From UBA964 sp031382085 (lineage in GTDB: Bacteria; Pseudomonadota; Gammaproteobacteria; Steroidobacterales; Steroidobacteraceae), in assembly GCA_031382085.1 (NCBI GenBank), contig JANMYM010000036.1:62001-126000 (forward strand): a stretch of DNA of 64,000 nt, in the 5' to 3' direction. Below, in pieces: positions 42,135-51,548 of the stretch. Each line of letters starts with the position of its first letter. Position 1 is the stretch's first letter. Below the pieces are notes generated by a model. The model made no database searches. It saw nothing but the letters and a program-made list of their open reading frames with translations, and was not told the DNA's origin. Both the position numbers and the translations under genes were made by a program.

Positions 42135-43952
42135 CTACTCACCTGGATGCATTTGCTCATAGATTGCGCGTGCCAGCACCGGCCCGACGCCGGTCACGGC
42201 GGAAAAATCGCCGACGCCGGCGCGCAGCAGGCCCTGCAGTCCGCCAAAATGCTTCAGCAAGGCGCGGCGCTTGGCGGGTCCCAGACCGGGCACGGTTTCC
42301 AGAATGGACTCATTGAAGCGCTTGGCACGTCGGCGCCGATGGCCGGTAATCGCAAACCGATGCGCCTCGTCGCGCAAGCGCTGAATCAGTGGCAACGCGG
42401 CGTGCCCGGCAAGCATGATCGGCGAATTCGAGTTCGGCAGATGCAGACGCTCCTGGCCGGGCCGCCGATCCGCTCCCTTGGAAACACCGGCAACGCATTG
42501 GCTCCCAAAGCCGAGCGCAAGCAACACCTTGCGCACTTCGTTCAGTTGCCCGACGCCGCCGTCGATCAACAGCACATCGGGCGCTGGCGTCTCGCCGGCC
42601 GCAATGCGCTTGAAGCGCCGTTCGAGTGCCTGGCGCAGGGCGCCGTAGTCATCACCGGCGGTGATCCCTTCAATATTGAAGCGCCGGTAGTCCTTCTTGC
42701 GCGGTCCCTCGGCGCCAAAAACCACACACGAGGCCACCGTACCCTCGCCACCCGAATGGCTGATGTCAAAGCATTCCAGACGATCCGGCGCGCGCGACAG
42801 GCCTAACAAACCTGCCAGCGCCTGCAACTGCGCCCCAACCCCGTCGCGTTGCACATGCCGCATGCGCTGTGCCTGTTGCGCATTTTCGACTGCGAGCTGT
42901 ACCCAGCGCGTCAACAGTCCGCGCACTGGCATTCGCACCACCACTTTCTGCTGCCCGGTGCTCAAGGCCTCGGACAGCGCCGCGGCGTCTGTTAGTTCGA
43001 GATTGGTCAGGACCTCGGGCGGAACCGGCGCCGCGCCGTAGAACTGCATGATGAAACTTGCCAGCGCCTCGGCCGGGTCGGCGAGTGCGGCGCGCGGGGA
43101 CTGGCTCACAGTTCCCAGATTGCGGCCGCCACGCACGCGCATGACGGTAAAGGTGTAGTCGGAAATTTCGCCCACGATCGCAAACACGTCGACATCGCGA
43201 TCCTGGTCACTGGCGACGATCTGCTCGGCCTGCACCGCGCGCAACGCCGCCAGCTGATCGCGCAGGCGCGCGGCCGCTTCGAAATCCAGGCGGCCGGCCG
43301 CCTCGTCCATCCGCGTGGCCAGGTCGCCCGCCACTTCGGTATCCCGACCTTCGAGCACGCGCACTGCCGCCTGCACGTCGCGTGCATAGTCCTCGCGGCT
43401 GATGACATCGACACAGGGCGCCGAACACCGGCCGATCTGGTACTGCAGGCAGGGCCGGCTGCGGTGCGCGAAATAACTGTCGCGGCAATTGCGGATACGA
43501 AACACCTTCTGCACGTGGTGCAGGGTCTCGCGGGCCGCGTAGGCGTTAGGAAATGGACCGAAATACCGGCCCGGCCGCTCACGCGATCCGCGGTAGTAGT
43601 TGAGTCTTGGGTAATCATGATCCAGCGCGAGCTGGATGTACGGAAAACTCTTGTCATCGCGCAGCAGCACGTTGTAACGCGGCTGATGCTCCTTGATGAG
43701 ATTGTACTCGAGGATCAGCGCCTCGGTCTCGGAGCGCGTCACAGTGACTTCGATGTTAGCTATCTGCGCGACCAGCACCTGCACTTTGGGGTGCACATTG
43801 CTGCGCAGAAAATAGCTGCTGACGCGATCGCGCAGGTGCCGCGCCTTGCCGACATACAGGATATCGCCGCTGGCGGCCAGCATGCGATAGACGCCCGGCC
43901 GGCGCGGCAGGCTGGCGACAAAGTTTTCGTGATCGAAGTCTGCGGCCGTCAC
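42135..43952 (-). CDS. uvrC: UvrABC excinuclease subunit C
   Basis: Nucleotide excision repair nuclease of 605 residues. GIY-YIG domain: GVYRMLAASGDILYVGKARH at the N-terminus; UVR helix pair LATRMDEAAGRLDFEAAARL around residue 210; RNase H-like C-terminal nuclease with CFDISHSGGEGTVASCVVF and VLLIDGGVGQL; helix-hairpin-helix repeats at the end (VPGLGPAKRRALLKHFGG). Length and order are normal. It is two bases after the glycosylase gene. Confidence 0.97.
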   Translation of the reverse strand: MTAADFDHENFVASLPRRPGVYRMLAASGDILYVGKARHLRDRVSSYFLRSNVHPKVQVLVAQIANIEVTVTRSETEALILEYNLIKEHQPRYNVLLRDDKSFPYIQLALDHDYPRLNYYRGSRERPGRYFGPFPNAYAARETLHHVQKVFRIRNCRDSYFAHRSRPCLQYQIGRCSAPCVDVISREDYARDVQAAVRVLEGRDTEVAGDLATRMDEAAGRLDFEAAARLRDQLAALRAVQAEQIVASDQDRDVDVFAIVGEISDYTFTVMRVRGGRNLGTVSQSPRAALADPAEALASFIMQFYGAAPVPPEVLTNLELTDAAALSEALSTGQQKVVVRMPVRGLLTRWVQLAVENAQQAQRMRHVQRDGVGAQLQALAGLLGLSRAPDRLECFDISHSGGEGTVASCVVFGAEGPRKKDYRRFNIEGITAGDDYGALRQALERRFKRIAAGETPAPDVLLIDGGVGQLNEVRKVLLALGFGSQCVAGVSKGADRRPGQERLHLPNSNSPIMLAGHAALPLIQRLRDEAHRFAITGHRRRRAKRFNESILETVPGLGPAKRRALLKHFGGLQGLLRAGVGDFSAVTGVGPVLARAIYEQMHPGE

Positions 43953-43954
43953 GA

Positions 43955-44605
43955 TCAGTCCCTGCCCAGCCCAGCCAGATCGCGCGCCCGGAACACGACC
44001 TGCTCGAACATCGGCGTCGTCAGGCGCCGTGTCTGTGTGTTGTAGCGGCTGCAGTGATACGAATCGATCAGCACGCCGCGGCCTGGCAGCGAATGTTCCG
44101 CCGCGTGCGCAAATGCATAGGCGCCGCGCCTGAGCTCCAGTGCCGCGAGTACCGCCTCATGCGCGACGCGACCTAACGCCAGGATGACGCGCCAGCCGGC
44201 CAGCGCCAGCAGTTCCCGGCGCAGAAAACCGTTGCAGCGCCGGATTTCATCCGGCTGCGGCTTGTTAGCGGGCGGCAGGCACTTGACCGCATTGGTGATG
44301 CGCACGCCGGCGAGACGCAGCGGATCGTCGGCCGACAGAGATTCCGGCTGACTGGCAAGCCCGGCGGCATGCAGCGTTGCGTATAACAGGATACCCGCGT
44401 GGTCGCCGGTAAAAGGCCGCCCCGTCCTGTTAGCGCCATGCATGCCCGGCGCCAGACCGACAATCAGCAGCCGCGGAAGTGGATCGCCAAACGGCGCGAC
44501 CGGCCGCGCATGATACTGCGGATACTGCTTGCGAACGCCGCGCAAAAATCCAGCGAGCCGCGGGCAACGCGTGCACTGCAGGTCGAATGAACCGCTGTCA
44601 GTCAT
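43955..44605 (-). CDS. Uracil-DNA glycosylase, family 5-like (UdgB)
   Basis: DNA repair enzyme of about 216 residues. Motif 1 is LLIVGLAPGMHGANRTGRPF TGD-type (read as GLAPGMHGANRTGRPFTGD), lacking the polar catalytic residue of families 1 and 4, as in family 5. Cysteines in LQCTRCPRL and NAVKCLPPANKP plus RRC may hold a 4Fe-4S cluster. IDSYHCSRYNTQT corresponds to motif 2. ATG 44605 lies inside the end of icd. It acts on uracil, hypoxanthine or oxidised bases in family relatives. Confidence 0.88.
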   Translation of the reverse strand: MTDSGSFDLQCTRCPRLAGFLRGVRKQYPQYHARPVAPFGDPLPRLLIVGLAPGMHGANRTGRPFTGDHAGILLYATLHAAGLASQPESLSADDPLRLAGVRITNAVKCLPPANKPQPDEIRRCNGFLRRELLALAGWRVILALGRVAHEAVLAALELRRGAYAFAHAAEHSLPGRGVLIDSYHCSRYNTQTRRLTTPMFEQVVFRARDLAGLGRD

Positions 44606-45926
44606 CCATGTGCCGGACGATGGCTGCGCCAAATCCCGAACAGGACATGAGTTTCGCCCCCGGAATCAGCACCTGCATGGCCTCTTCAACGTTCTTACGG
44701 CTTGCCAGTTCCCGTTTTGAAGCCTTGAACGCTCCACGGAAGCGTGCGAGGTCATAGGTGAGTTCCTTGGCGGCGATGGTGTTAGCGACACCCTTGATGA
44801 CAAGGTCTGCCGCCTCATGCCACTTGAGATAGCGCAGCATCATCTCCGCCGACAGGATCAGCGAGCCAGGATTGACCCGATTCTTGCCGGCAAAACCCGG
44901 CGCCGTGCCGTGGGTCGCTTCGAAGACTGCGAGACCGAAACCGATATTGCCGCCAGGTGCGATACCGATGCCGCCAACCTGGGCCGCGAGCGCATCGGAG
45001 ATGTAGTCGCCGTTGAGATTGAGTGTTGCGATCACGTCGTACTCTTCCGGACGCAACAGCACCTGCTGCAGGAAATTGTCGGCGATGACATCCTTGACCA
45101 CGATGTCCTTGCCGGAAAGGGGGTTCTTGAAGCTCAGCCAGGGCCCGGCGCCGATTTCGGTGGCGCCGAATTCGTCTTTCGCCAGCTGGTAACCCCAGTT
45201 GCGAAATGCGCCCTCGGTGAATTTCATGATGTTGCCCTTGTGCACCAAGGTCACCGAGGTCCGGTCGGTTTCGACCGCATACTGGATCGCCATGCGGATC
45301 AGGCGCTGACTGCCCTCCTTGGACACAGGCTTGATGCCGATGCCGGACGAATTCGGAAAACGAATGCCGGTCGCATGCAATTCGCGCTGCAGGTACTTGA
45401 TCAGCTTCTGCACTTCCAGGGTACCGGCGGCGTATTCAATACCGGCATATATGTCCTCGGTGTTTTCGCGAAACACGACCATGTCGGTCATGGACGCATC
45501 CTGCATCGGGCTGGCAACGCCCGGAAAATAGCGAATCGGGCGCACGCAGGCGTACAAATCCAGTTGCTGACGTATCGCCACGTTCAGGGAGCGCATGCCC
45601 TCGCCGATCGGCGTACCCAGCGGACCCTTGATCGACACCACGTATTCGCGCAGCGCATCCAGGCTCTCGTCCGGGCAGGATGAACCGTACAACTTGTTAG
45701 CTTTCTCGCCGGCGAAGACTTCCATCCAGGCGATGCGCCGCTGACCACCGTAGGCTTTCGACACCGCCGCATCGACGACCGATTTCATCACCGGCGTCAC
45801 ATCGATGCCGATACCATCGCCTTCGATGAAAGCAATGATGGGCGTATCCGGAACGCGGAGTGAACCGTCGCGATTGAGCGTGATTTTCTGGCCGTCCGCC
45901 GGCGGCGCGAGATGTTCGAACTTCAT
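44598..45926 (-). CDS. icd: Isocitrate dehydrogenase (NADP-type)
   Basis: TCA cycle enzyme of 442 residues, related to E. coli Icd. IAFIEGDGIGIDVTPVMKSV opens the fold; the substrate-binding phosphorylatable serine is in EGMRSLNVAIRQQLDLYACV; VFRENTEDIYAGIEYAAGT and DYISDALAAQVGGIGIAPGG are family signatures. Lys/Tyr in the cofactor pocket were not checked in detail, so NADP preference is by similarity. The stop region overlaps the glycosylase start. Confidence 0.94.
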   Translation of the reverse strand: MKFEHLAPPADGQKITLNRDGSLRVPDTPIIAFIEGDGIGIDVTPVMKSVVDAAVSKAYGGQRRIAWMEVFAGEKANKLYGSSCPDESLDALREYVVSIKGPLGTPIGEGMRSLNVAIRQQLDLYACVRPIRYFPGVASPMQDASMTDMVVFRENTEDIYAGIEYAAGTLEVQKLIKYLQRELHATGIRFPNSSGIGIKPVSKEGSQRLIRMAIQYAVETDRTSVTLVHKGNIMKFTEGAFRNWGYQLAKDEFGATEIGAGPWLSFKNPLSGKDIVVKDVIADNFLQQVLLRPEEYDVIATLNLNGDYISDALAAQVGGIGIAPGGNIGFGLAVFEATHGTAPGFAGKNRVNPGSLILSAEMMLRYLKWHEAADLVIKGVANTIAAKELTYDLARFRGAFKASKRELASRKNVEEAMQVLIPGAKLMSCSGFGAAIVRHMDD

Positions 45927-45932
45927 GGCCGG

Positions 45933-46769
45933 TCAGTGTACAGGCTGGGATTTGCGCAGCAATTCTTCCGGACTGTTTGCATCGCGCCACAAAGTGGCGA
46001 GCCCGACGCGGACATCGATATCGGCATGCGGCCAGCTGATCGCGCCCACACCCCGCTGATGGCGTTCGGCCACCCGTCGTGCGGACTGGCGATCCGTGTT
46101 GGGCAGCAGCATCGCGAATCCGAAGCGCTCCCAACGCGCCAGAAAATCGCCGGCGCGTGCGTCACGCCGCAGCGCCTGATCAACCGTCCCGAGAACCGTG
46201 GTCGTTGCCTCAAACCCATATTGCTGGCCATAGGACGCAAGGTCGTGCAACTCAAGGCGCACGACCGACACCGGATCCGCGCGCCGCGCGGCACGCTCCA
46301 CTTCCTCCTTGAGTCGCGCGGCAAACAGGGCCTGCCCATCGAGCGCGGTCTGCAAGCGCTGCTCGAGATCCGTAACCCGCGCCCGCAGGCGCGCGCATTC
46401 GCTCTCGAGCAGCCGCTCGGCCGGCACCGCGAACTCACGCGCGACCACCAGCCAGCGCTGGCCGGACAGCGGGCTGGCGCGCAGCTCGTAGTCGCGATTG
46501 ACCCCGCCGACGTTAGCTGACCAGCGAATGTCCGCACCCTGGGCTGTGCCCGCGCATTGGGCCCGGAGTCGCTCGAAAACGGCTTGCGGGATCAGCTCCG
46601 CGAGTGAGCGCCCCACGAGCAATGCGGGACCGTGTTCCGAGCGTGGCCAGTTGCCCAGCTCGCGCCTGACCATGGCATTGGCATCCAGCCACAGGCAGGT
46701 ATCGCCCTGTAGCCGCACCAAAGCCATGAGGTCGGCTTCGACCGCAGCGGCAAGTGGCGCCAGCGCCAA
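45933..46769 (-). CDS. PAS-GGDEF-like protein with degenerate GGDEF motif
   Basis: Cytosolic protein of 278 residues. A PAS-like sensor part (TCLWLDANAMVRRELGNWPR, GRSLAELIPQAVFERL) is joined by a coiled-coil-like helix (LESECARLRARVTDLEQRLQ) to a GGDEF-fold domain. There, GDFLARWERFGFAMLLPNTD aligns with the signature block, so R-Y-G-G-D-E-F has become R-W-E-R-F-G-F. Cyclic-di-GMP synthesis is therefore unlikely; it may bind GTP or act structurally. It lies 2 bases after the DAHP synthase gene. Confidence 0.7.
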   Translation of the reverse strand: MALAPLAAAVEADLMALVRLQGDTCLWLDANAMVRRELGNWPRSEHGPALLVGRSLAELIPQAVFERLRAQCAGTAQGADIRWSANVGGVNRDYELRASPLSGQRWLVVAREFAVPAERLLESECARLRARVTDLEQRLQTALDGQALFAARLKEEVERAARRADPVSVVRLELHDLASYGQQYGFEATTTVLGTVDQALRRDARAGDFLARWERFGFAMLLPNTDRQSARRVAERHQRGVGAISWPHADIDVRVGLATLWRDANSPEELLRKSQPVH

Positions 46770-46771
46770 GG

Positions 46772-48130
46772 CTAACGCCGCGGCTTGCGGGAGCGCTCCG
46801 CGATCAGCATCGCGAGCTCCAGCGACTGTTCGTAGTTGAGACGCGGATCAACGGTCGACTTGTAGGCGCGCACCAGGTCTGAATCCGACAAGCCGCGCGC
46901 GCCGCCCGTGCATTCAGTGACATTCTCGCCTGTTAGCTCGATATGTACGCCGCCGAGATAGGTGCCCTGGTCGCGGTGAATATCGAATGCGAGTTCCAGT
47001 TCCTTCTGGATATTCTCGAAACGCCGGGTTTTCAGGCCGCCCTGGCTGTTCTCGGTGTTGCCATGCATGGGATCGCAGATCCACAGGACCGTCTGCCCGG
47101 TGGCTTTCACCGCCGCAATTGCTTTCGGCAGCGAGCGCTCGATGTCCTTCGCGCCGAAGCGATGAATGAGACACAGCCGGCCGGGCTGGTTCAGCGGATT
47201 CAGGCGGGCCACGAGTTCCTGCAGCCAGGCAGCATCCATCGCCGCGCCCACTTTGACGCCAATGGGGTTGGATATGCCACGGAAATACTCCACATGCGCA
47301 CCGTCGACCTGTGCAGTGCGCATGCCGATCCAGGGCATGTGCGTCGACAGGTTGTACCAGCGATTGCTGCGCGGAATGAACCGCGTCTGCGCCTGCTCGT
47401 AGTGCAGGATCAGGCCTTCATGGCTCGCGTAGAACTCCGCACGCAGTGATTCGTGTACACCCTTGCCGCTGATGGTTTCGAAAAATTCGAGACCATCGGC
47501 GATCGACGCGACGATGCGCTGGTAGGCTTCTTTCGAAGATGAATGGCTAACAAACCCCAGGTCCCAGTATTCCGGGTGATGCAGGTCGGCGAACCCGCCG
47601 TCAATAAGCGCGCGCACAAAATTAAGGGTCAGCGCCGAGCGCTCATAACCACGCAACAACAGTTGTGGATCGGGCTCGCGGGATGCCGCCGTGAACTCGG
47701 CGCGATTGACGATGTCGCCGCGGTAGGAAGGCAAGGTGATGCCGTTCTGCGTTTCCGTGTCGGCCGACCTGGGCTTGGCGTACTGGCCTGCCATGCGCCC
47801 GACCCGGATGATCGGTTTTTTCATCGCATGCGTCATCACCAGACTCATCTGCAGCAGAATCTTCAGGCGCTTGACGATCGCGTCCGATTCGCAGTCATCC
47901 AGGTTTTCGGCGCAATCGCCCGCCTGCAGCAGAAACTGCTCGCCGCGTTGTGCGGCCGCCAGTTCTTCGCGCAGTTTTTCCACCTCCCAGGACACGACGA
48001 TGGGCGGCAGGCGCGACAGCGCGCTAACAGCCGTGGCGAGCGCCACCGGATCACGATAAAGCGGTTGTTGCAAGGCATTTCGGCCTTGCCAGCTGGCTGG
48101 GTGCCAGGTTTGCTGCGCGGGTGTTTGCAT
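46772..48130 (-). CDS. Class II 3-deoxy-7-phosphoheptulonate synthase
   Basis: First enzyme of the shikimate pathway, plant/mycobacterial (type II) form, 452 residues. FLLQAGDCAENLDDCESDAI, IIRVGRMAGQYAKPRSADTE, TQNGITLPSYRGDIVN, WIGMRTAQVDGAHVEYFRGI, CDPMHGNTENSQGGLKTRRF and GGVHIELTGENVTECTGGAR are all hallmark blocks including metal ligands. The start at 48130 (MQTPAQQTWHPASW) gives the family N-terminus. It is divergent from the dehydrogenase gene at 48236. Confidence 0.95.
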   Translation of the reverse strand: MQTPAQQTWHPASWQGRNALQQPLYRDPVALATAVSALSRLPPIVVSWEVEKLREELAAAQRGEQFLLQAGDCAENLDDCESDAIVKRLKILLQMSLVMTHAMKKPIIRVGRMAGQYAKPRSADTETQNGITLPSYRGDIVNRAEFTAASREPDPQLLLRGYERSALTLNFVRALIDGGFADLHHPEYWDLGFVSHSSSKEAYQRIVASIADGLEFFETISGKGVHESLRAEFYASHEGLILHYEQAQTRFIPRSNRWYNLSTHMPWIGMRTAQVDGAHVEYFRGISNPIGVKVGAAMDAAWLQELVARLNPLNQPGRLCLIHRFGAKDIERSLPKAIAAVKATGQTVLWICDPMHGNTENSQGGLKTRRFENIQKELELAFDIHRDQGTYLGGVHIELTGENVTECTGGARGLSDSDLVRAYKSTVDPRLNYEQSLELAMLIAERSRKPRR

Positions 48131-48235
48131 ACGGTGCCCAATGCTACCGGATGCGGCGGCCCTTTGGCCAAAACACCTTCCCAGCGCCAAAATGGGAGCG
48201 CAAAATGCGCCCCTTTATTTTTCAGGAACCACGAC

Positions 48236-49411
48236 ATGTATCGTGTACTCGTTTTGGGCGCCGGCAAGATCGGCTCGTTGATAGGTGGTCTGCTGGCCGA
48301 ATGTGACAGCTACCAGGTCCAGCTGGCGGATCTGGATGGCGCGGCGGCCGAAAGCATTGTCGCTGCCCATGGTCTGGCGCGGCTATCCGCCGTGGCGCTG
48401 GATGCCAGCAACAAGCTTGCGTTAGCCGCGCAACTCGCCAGGGACCCGGTCGACGCGGTTATCTCGAGCCTGCCCTACTACTGCAACGTCGGTGTCGCCG
48501 AGTCGGCGCGCGCTGCCGGCTGCCACTATTTCGATCTGACCGAGGATGTCGAAGTGACGCGCGCGGTGCGCCGCATCGCCGAAGGGGCCAAACAAGCTTT
48601 CGTCCCGCAGTGTGGTCTCGCTCCCGGCTTCATTTCGATCGCGGCACATGAATTGATCACCCACTTCGACCGGTTGCGTTCGGTCAAGTTGCGCGTTGGC
48701 GCGCTGCCCCAGCACCCTAACAACGTGCTGAAATATTCGCTGACCTGGTCCACCGAAGGCCTGATTAACGAATACGGCAACCCTTGCCAGGCCATTCACG
48801 ACGGCAAGTTGTTGGACGTCGCGCCGCTCGAGGGCCTGGAGGAAATTGAAATCGACGGCACGCCGTACGAGGCTTTCAATACCTCGGGTGGTCTCGGTTC
48901 CCTGGGTGAGACCTTCGGCGCAGGCTGCGAATCGATGAACTACAAGACCATCCGCTATCCAGGGCATTGCGAACAAATGCGCCTGCTGATGAATGATCTC
49001 AAACTCAACAAAGATCGCGATACATTGAAACGCATCCTGGAAAATGCGGTACCGCAGACTCTGCAGGATGTGGTCATCGTGTATGCCGCGGTGAGCGGTT
49101 CGCAGGACGGTGAACTGCGCGAAGAAAACTACGTCAACAAAATCTATCCGCAGGTGATTGCCGGCCGCCTGTGGTCGGCAATCCAGGTCACCACTGCTGC
49201 GGGAATTACTGCGGTTCTCGATCTCGTGCTGACTGGTGGCGGTCGCTATCACGGGTTTGTCGCACAGGAATCTTTCAGCCTGCCGGACATTCTCGAGAAT
49301 CGGTTTGGCCGTTACTACGCGCCGGGTGGCAGCAAGGATCTGTCATCGGCCGTGGTGGTCAAAGGCGCGGCCGGCCGGCAGCGCAAGAACGCGCCCGCGA
49401 AAAAACGTTAG
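48236..49411 (+). CDS. Saccharopine dehydrogenase-like oxidoreductase
   Basis: Protein of 391 residues with an N-terminal Rossmann fold (MYRVLVLGAGKIGSLIGGLL, acidic residue in VQLADLDGAAAE) and the catalytic/C-terminal domain of saccharopine or lysine dehydrogenases (AFVPQCGLAPGFISIAAHEL, YSLTWSTEGLINEYGNPCQA, TSGGLGSLGETF). It may act in lysine metabolism, e.g. as lysine 6-dehydrogenase. AGGAA precedes ATG 48236; a longer open frame upstream runs antisense to the DAHP synthase and is a shadow. The C-terminus is lysine/arginine-rich. Confidence 0.85.
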   Translation: MYRVLVLGAGKIGSLIGGLLAECDSYQVQLADLDGAAAESIVAAHGLARLSAVALDASNKLALAAQLARDPVDAVISSLPYYCNVGVAESARAAGCHYFDLTEDVEVTRAVRRIAEGAKQAFVPQCGLAPGFISIAAHELITHFDRLRSVKLRVGALPQHPNNVLKYSLTWSTEGLINEYGNPCQAIHDGKLLDVAPLEGLEEIEIDGTPYEAFNTSGGLGSLGETFGAGCESMNYKTIRYPGHCEQMRLLMNDLKLNKDRDTLKRILENAVPQTLQDVVIVYAAVSGSQDGELREENYVNKIYPQVIAGRLWSAIQVTTAAGITAVLDLVLTGGGRYHGFVAQESFSLPDILENRFGRYYAPGGSKDLSSAVVVKGAAGRQRKNAPAKKR

Positions 49412-50778
49412 CTGCGGCGCCGGCGCCAGGAACCTAACAAATCGAGCGGCCGCTCGCCGTGCGCAGTGGTCTTCGCCGGGTAGCGCGGAATCAGCAGGCT
49501 GGCCCGTGCGCCGCCGAGGGCGGACGCACCGAGTTGAAGTTCGCCGCCATAGCTCTCGACGGTGTCCCGGACCATCGCCAGGCCAAAGCCGTGGCCGGGG
49601 GTGGCTTCGTCGGCGCGCTGGCCGCGCTCCGGCCCCGATGCTAACAACGAGGGCGCCATGCCCGGTCCGTCATCCTCGACCTGCAGCTGCCACTGCAGCG
49701 CGGTCTCCAGCACCGTGACCCGGACCCGCGAGCGGCACCACTTGCAGGCGTTGTCTAGCAGGTTGCCCACCATCTCCAGCAGGTCGGTCCGGTCTCCAAG
49801 GAACATCGCCCCGGGCAACGGCTGCAACTCAATCAGCAGATCCTTGTTGCTATAGGCGCGCAGCAGAGTAACGCGCAATTCGACCAGGATCGCATTGATG
49901 TCTACCGGCGACTGGCCCAGCACCACGCCGCCACTCATCGCCGCGCGCTTGAGATGCCGGTCGATGAGCGCGGTCATGCGATCAACCTCGCCGGCAACAA
50001 TTTTTCCAGCTTCGCCCGCCTCCGACTCGCGTAATTGCGCGCGAATCACCGCCAGCGGTGTTTTCAGGCTGTGCGCAAGATCCGCGAGGTTGTTGCGATA
50101 GCGCTCGATGCGCTTGCGTTCACCGCTCAGCAGCATGTTCAGGCCCGCGGCGACGCCGGCCACTTCGCGCGGAAAACCCGCGCTGAGCGCCTGGCGCTCA
50201 CCCGCCTCCACGGCGGCGATCTCGGACTCCAGCTGGCGCAGCGGACGCGTGCTGCTGCGCGTGACCCACAGCAGCACACCTAACAAAATTGCCGCAAAGA
50301 CCAGGCTGCCTGCCAGCAGATTGCGGCGCAGCTGCGCCAGCGCCGCCTCGCTGGGACGGCGCGACACTGCCACCGCAAAGACCAGGTGCTGCTCGACGCC
50401 CGGCGCAAATTGCCAGCGCAGGCCGCGCCAGATGCCGAGCAACGGCGCGCCCTGCCCGCCCCGGATGTCCGCATACACGACCTGACCGATCGGCACGGCG
50501 CGTGTCAGGTCCAGGAAAGCGCCGGCCGTAGAACCCGAGCGCCAGACGGCACTGGCGTTGGCACGACGGATCTCCGCGAACAGTCCGCTGCCCGGCGTCT
50601 GCAGGCGCGGCTCGGTCGTGCCGTCGGCCGATAGCGTGTTAGGCGCGGAACCTGGCTCAGCGGCGGCGATCAACGCCACCATCTGCGCATCGAGCAATTC
50701 ACGCAGCGCGTTTTCCGACTGCTGGCGATAGAGGCGGTCCAGAGACAATCCCGCCAGGCCCAGAAACACGATCAGCAC
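49408..50778 (-). CDS. Sensor histidine kinase (PhoQ/QseC-like)
   Basis: Membrane sensor of at least 456 residues. A first helix at the N-terminus, a periplasmic domain (residues about 20-145), a second helix (LVFAAILLGVLLWVT), a HAMP-like linker, the phosphoacceptor LADLAHSLKTPLAVIRAQLR, and a HATPase with NLLDNACKWCRS (N box), VEDDGPGM (G1) and GHGFGLAMVRD (G2). The start is uncertain: the same frame continues upstream to about 50830 with TPAVSIARRLWLAVSAV, a natural-looking N-terminus, and could begin from a non-ATG codon overlapping the response regulator end. It converges on the dehydrogenase gene. Confidence 0.88.
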   Translation of the reverse strand: MLIVFLGLAGLSLDRLYRQQSENALRELLDAQMVALIAAAEPGSAPNTLSADGTTEPRLQTPGSGLFAEIRRANASAVWRSGSTAGAFLDLTRAVPIGQVVYADIRGGQGAPLLGIWRGLRWQFAPGVEQHLVFAVAVSRRPSEAALAQLRRNLLAGSLVFAAILLGVLLWVTRSSTRPLRQLESEIAAVEAGERQALSAGFPREVAGVAAGLNMLLSGERKRIERYRNNLADLAHSLKTPLAVIRAQLRESEAGEAGKIVAGEVDRMTALIDRHLKRAAMSGGVVLGQSPVDINAILVELRVTLLRAYSNKDLLIELQPLPGAMFLGDRTDLLEMVGNLLDNACKWCRSRVRVTVLETALQWQLQVEDDGPGMAPSLLASGPERGQRADEATPGHGFGLAMVRDTVESYGGELQLGASALGGARASLLIPRYPAKTTAHGERPLDLLGSWRRRRS

Positions 50779-50825
50779 GGCGCTGACCGCGAGCCACAGA
50801 CGGCGGGCGATAGAGACTGCCGGCG

Positions 50826-51515
50826 TCAGGCGGCGTTCCGGGCCAGGACCAGACGGTAGCCGCGTCCGCGCAGAGTTTCGATGGGCTTCATGGTGTCGTC
50901 CGGATCCAGTTTGCGCCGCAAACGCCCGATAAACACTTCGATGGTGTTGCTGTCCCGTTCGAAGTCCTGCGCATACAAACGCTCGGTGAGTTCGGTCTTG
51001 GAGATCACTTCGCCTGCCCGCAGCATCATATGCTCGAGGAGGCGGTACTCAAAACTAGTCAGCTCCACGGGCCTGCCGGCGACCGCGACAGTCTGTTGCC
51101 GCGTGTCGAGCGTGACCGGACCACAACTCAGCTCGGGTGTGGACCATCCGCCGGAACGGCGCAGCAACGCCTGCAGGCGCGCCAGCAGTTCCTCGACCTG
51201 AAAGGGTTTTGCCAGGTAGTCATCCGCACCGGACTGCAGGCCTTCGACCTTGTCCTGCCAGCGATCACGCGCGGTCAGAATCAAGATTGGAAACGATTTT
51301 TTCTCCGCACGCAGCTTGCGTATCAGATCGAGGCCCGCGAGCTTGGGCAGACCCAGGTCGATAACCGCGACATCGATCGGCAATTCTCGGCCAGCGAACA
51401 ACCCTTCCTCGCCATCGGGCGCCACATCGACGGTGTAACCCTGCTCAATCAACCGCAGTTGCAGTGACTCCCGCAATTGCGTTTCGTCTTCAACTAGCAG
51501 TGCGCGCATCGACAC
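50826..51515 (-). CDS. OmpR/PhoP-family response regulator
   Basis: Transcription factor of 229 residues. Receiver: acidic pair in LLVEDETQLRE, phosphoacceptor Asp in VAVIDLGLPKLAGLDLIRKL, Thr in LILTARDRWQDK, Lys in YLAKPFQVEEL. Winged-helix effector: VELTSFEYRLLEHMMLRAGE and NTIEVFIGRLRRKLDPDD. It pairs with the kinase gene directly downstream. Envelope genes for PepSY and glycine-zipper proteins upstream suggest control of envelope or divalent-cation stress. Confidence 0.94.
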   Translation of the reverse strand: MSMRALLVEDETQLRESLQLRLIEQGYTVDVAPDGEEGLFAGRELPIDVAVIDLGLPKLAGLDLIRKLRAEKKSFPILILTARDRWQDKVEGLQSGADDYLAKPFQVEELLARLQALLRRSGGWSTPELSCGPVTLDTRQQTVAVAGRPVELTSFEYRLLEHMMLRAGEVISKTELTERLYAQDFERDSNTIEVFIGRLRRKLDPDDTMKPIETLRGRGYRLVLARNAA

Positions 51516-51548
51516 TCCCCGTACACAAACAAGCGCCAGACCATGGAC

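Noticed and set aside
47543..48235. Long upstream extension of the saccharopine dehydrogenase frame
   Set aside because: It runs antisense to the well-conserved DAHP synthase gene, has no family resemblance, and a good ribosome site with ATG occurs at 48236.
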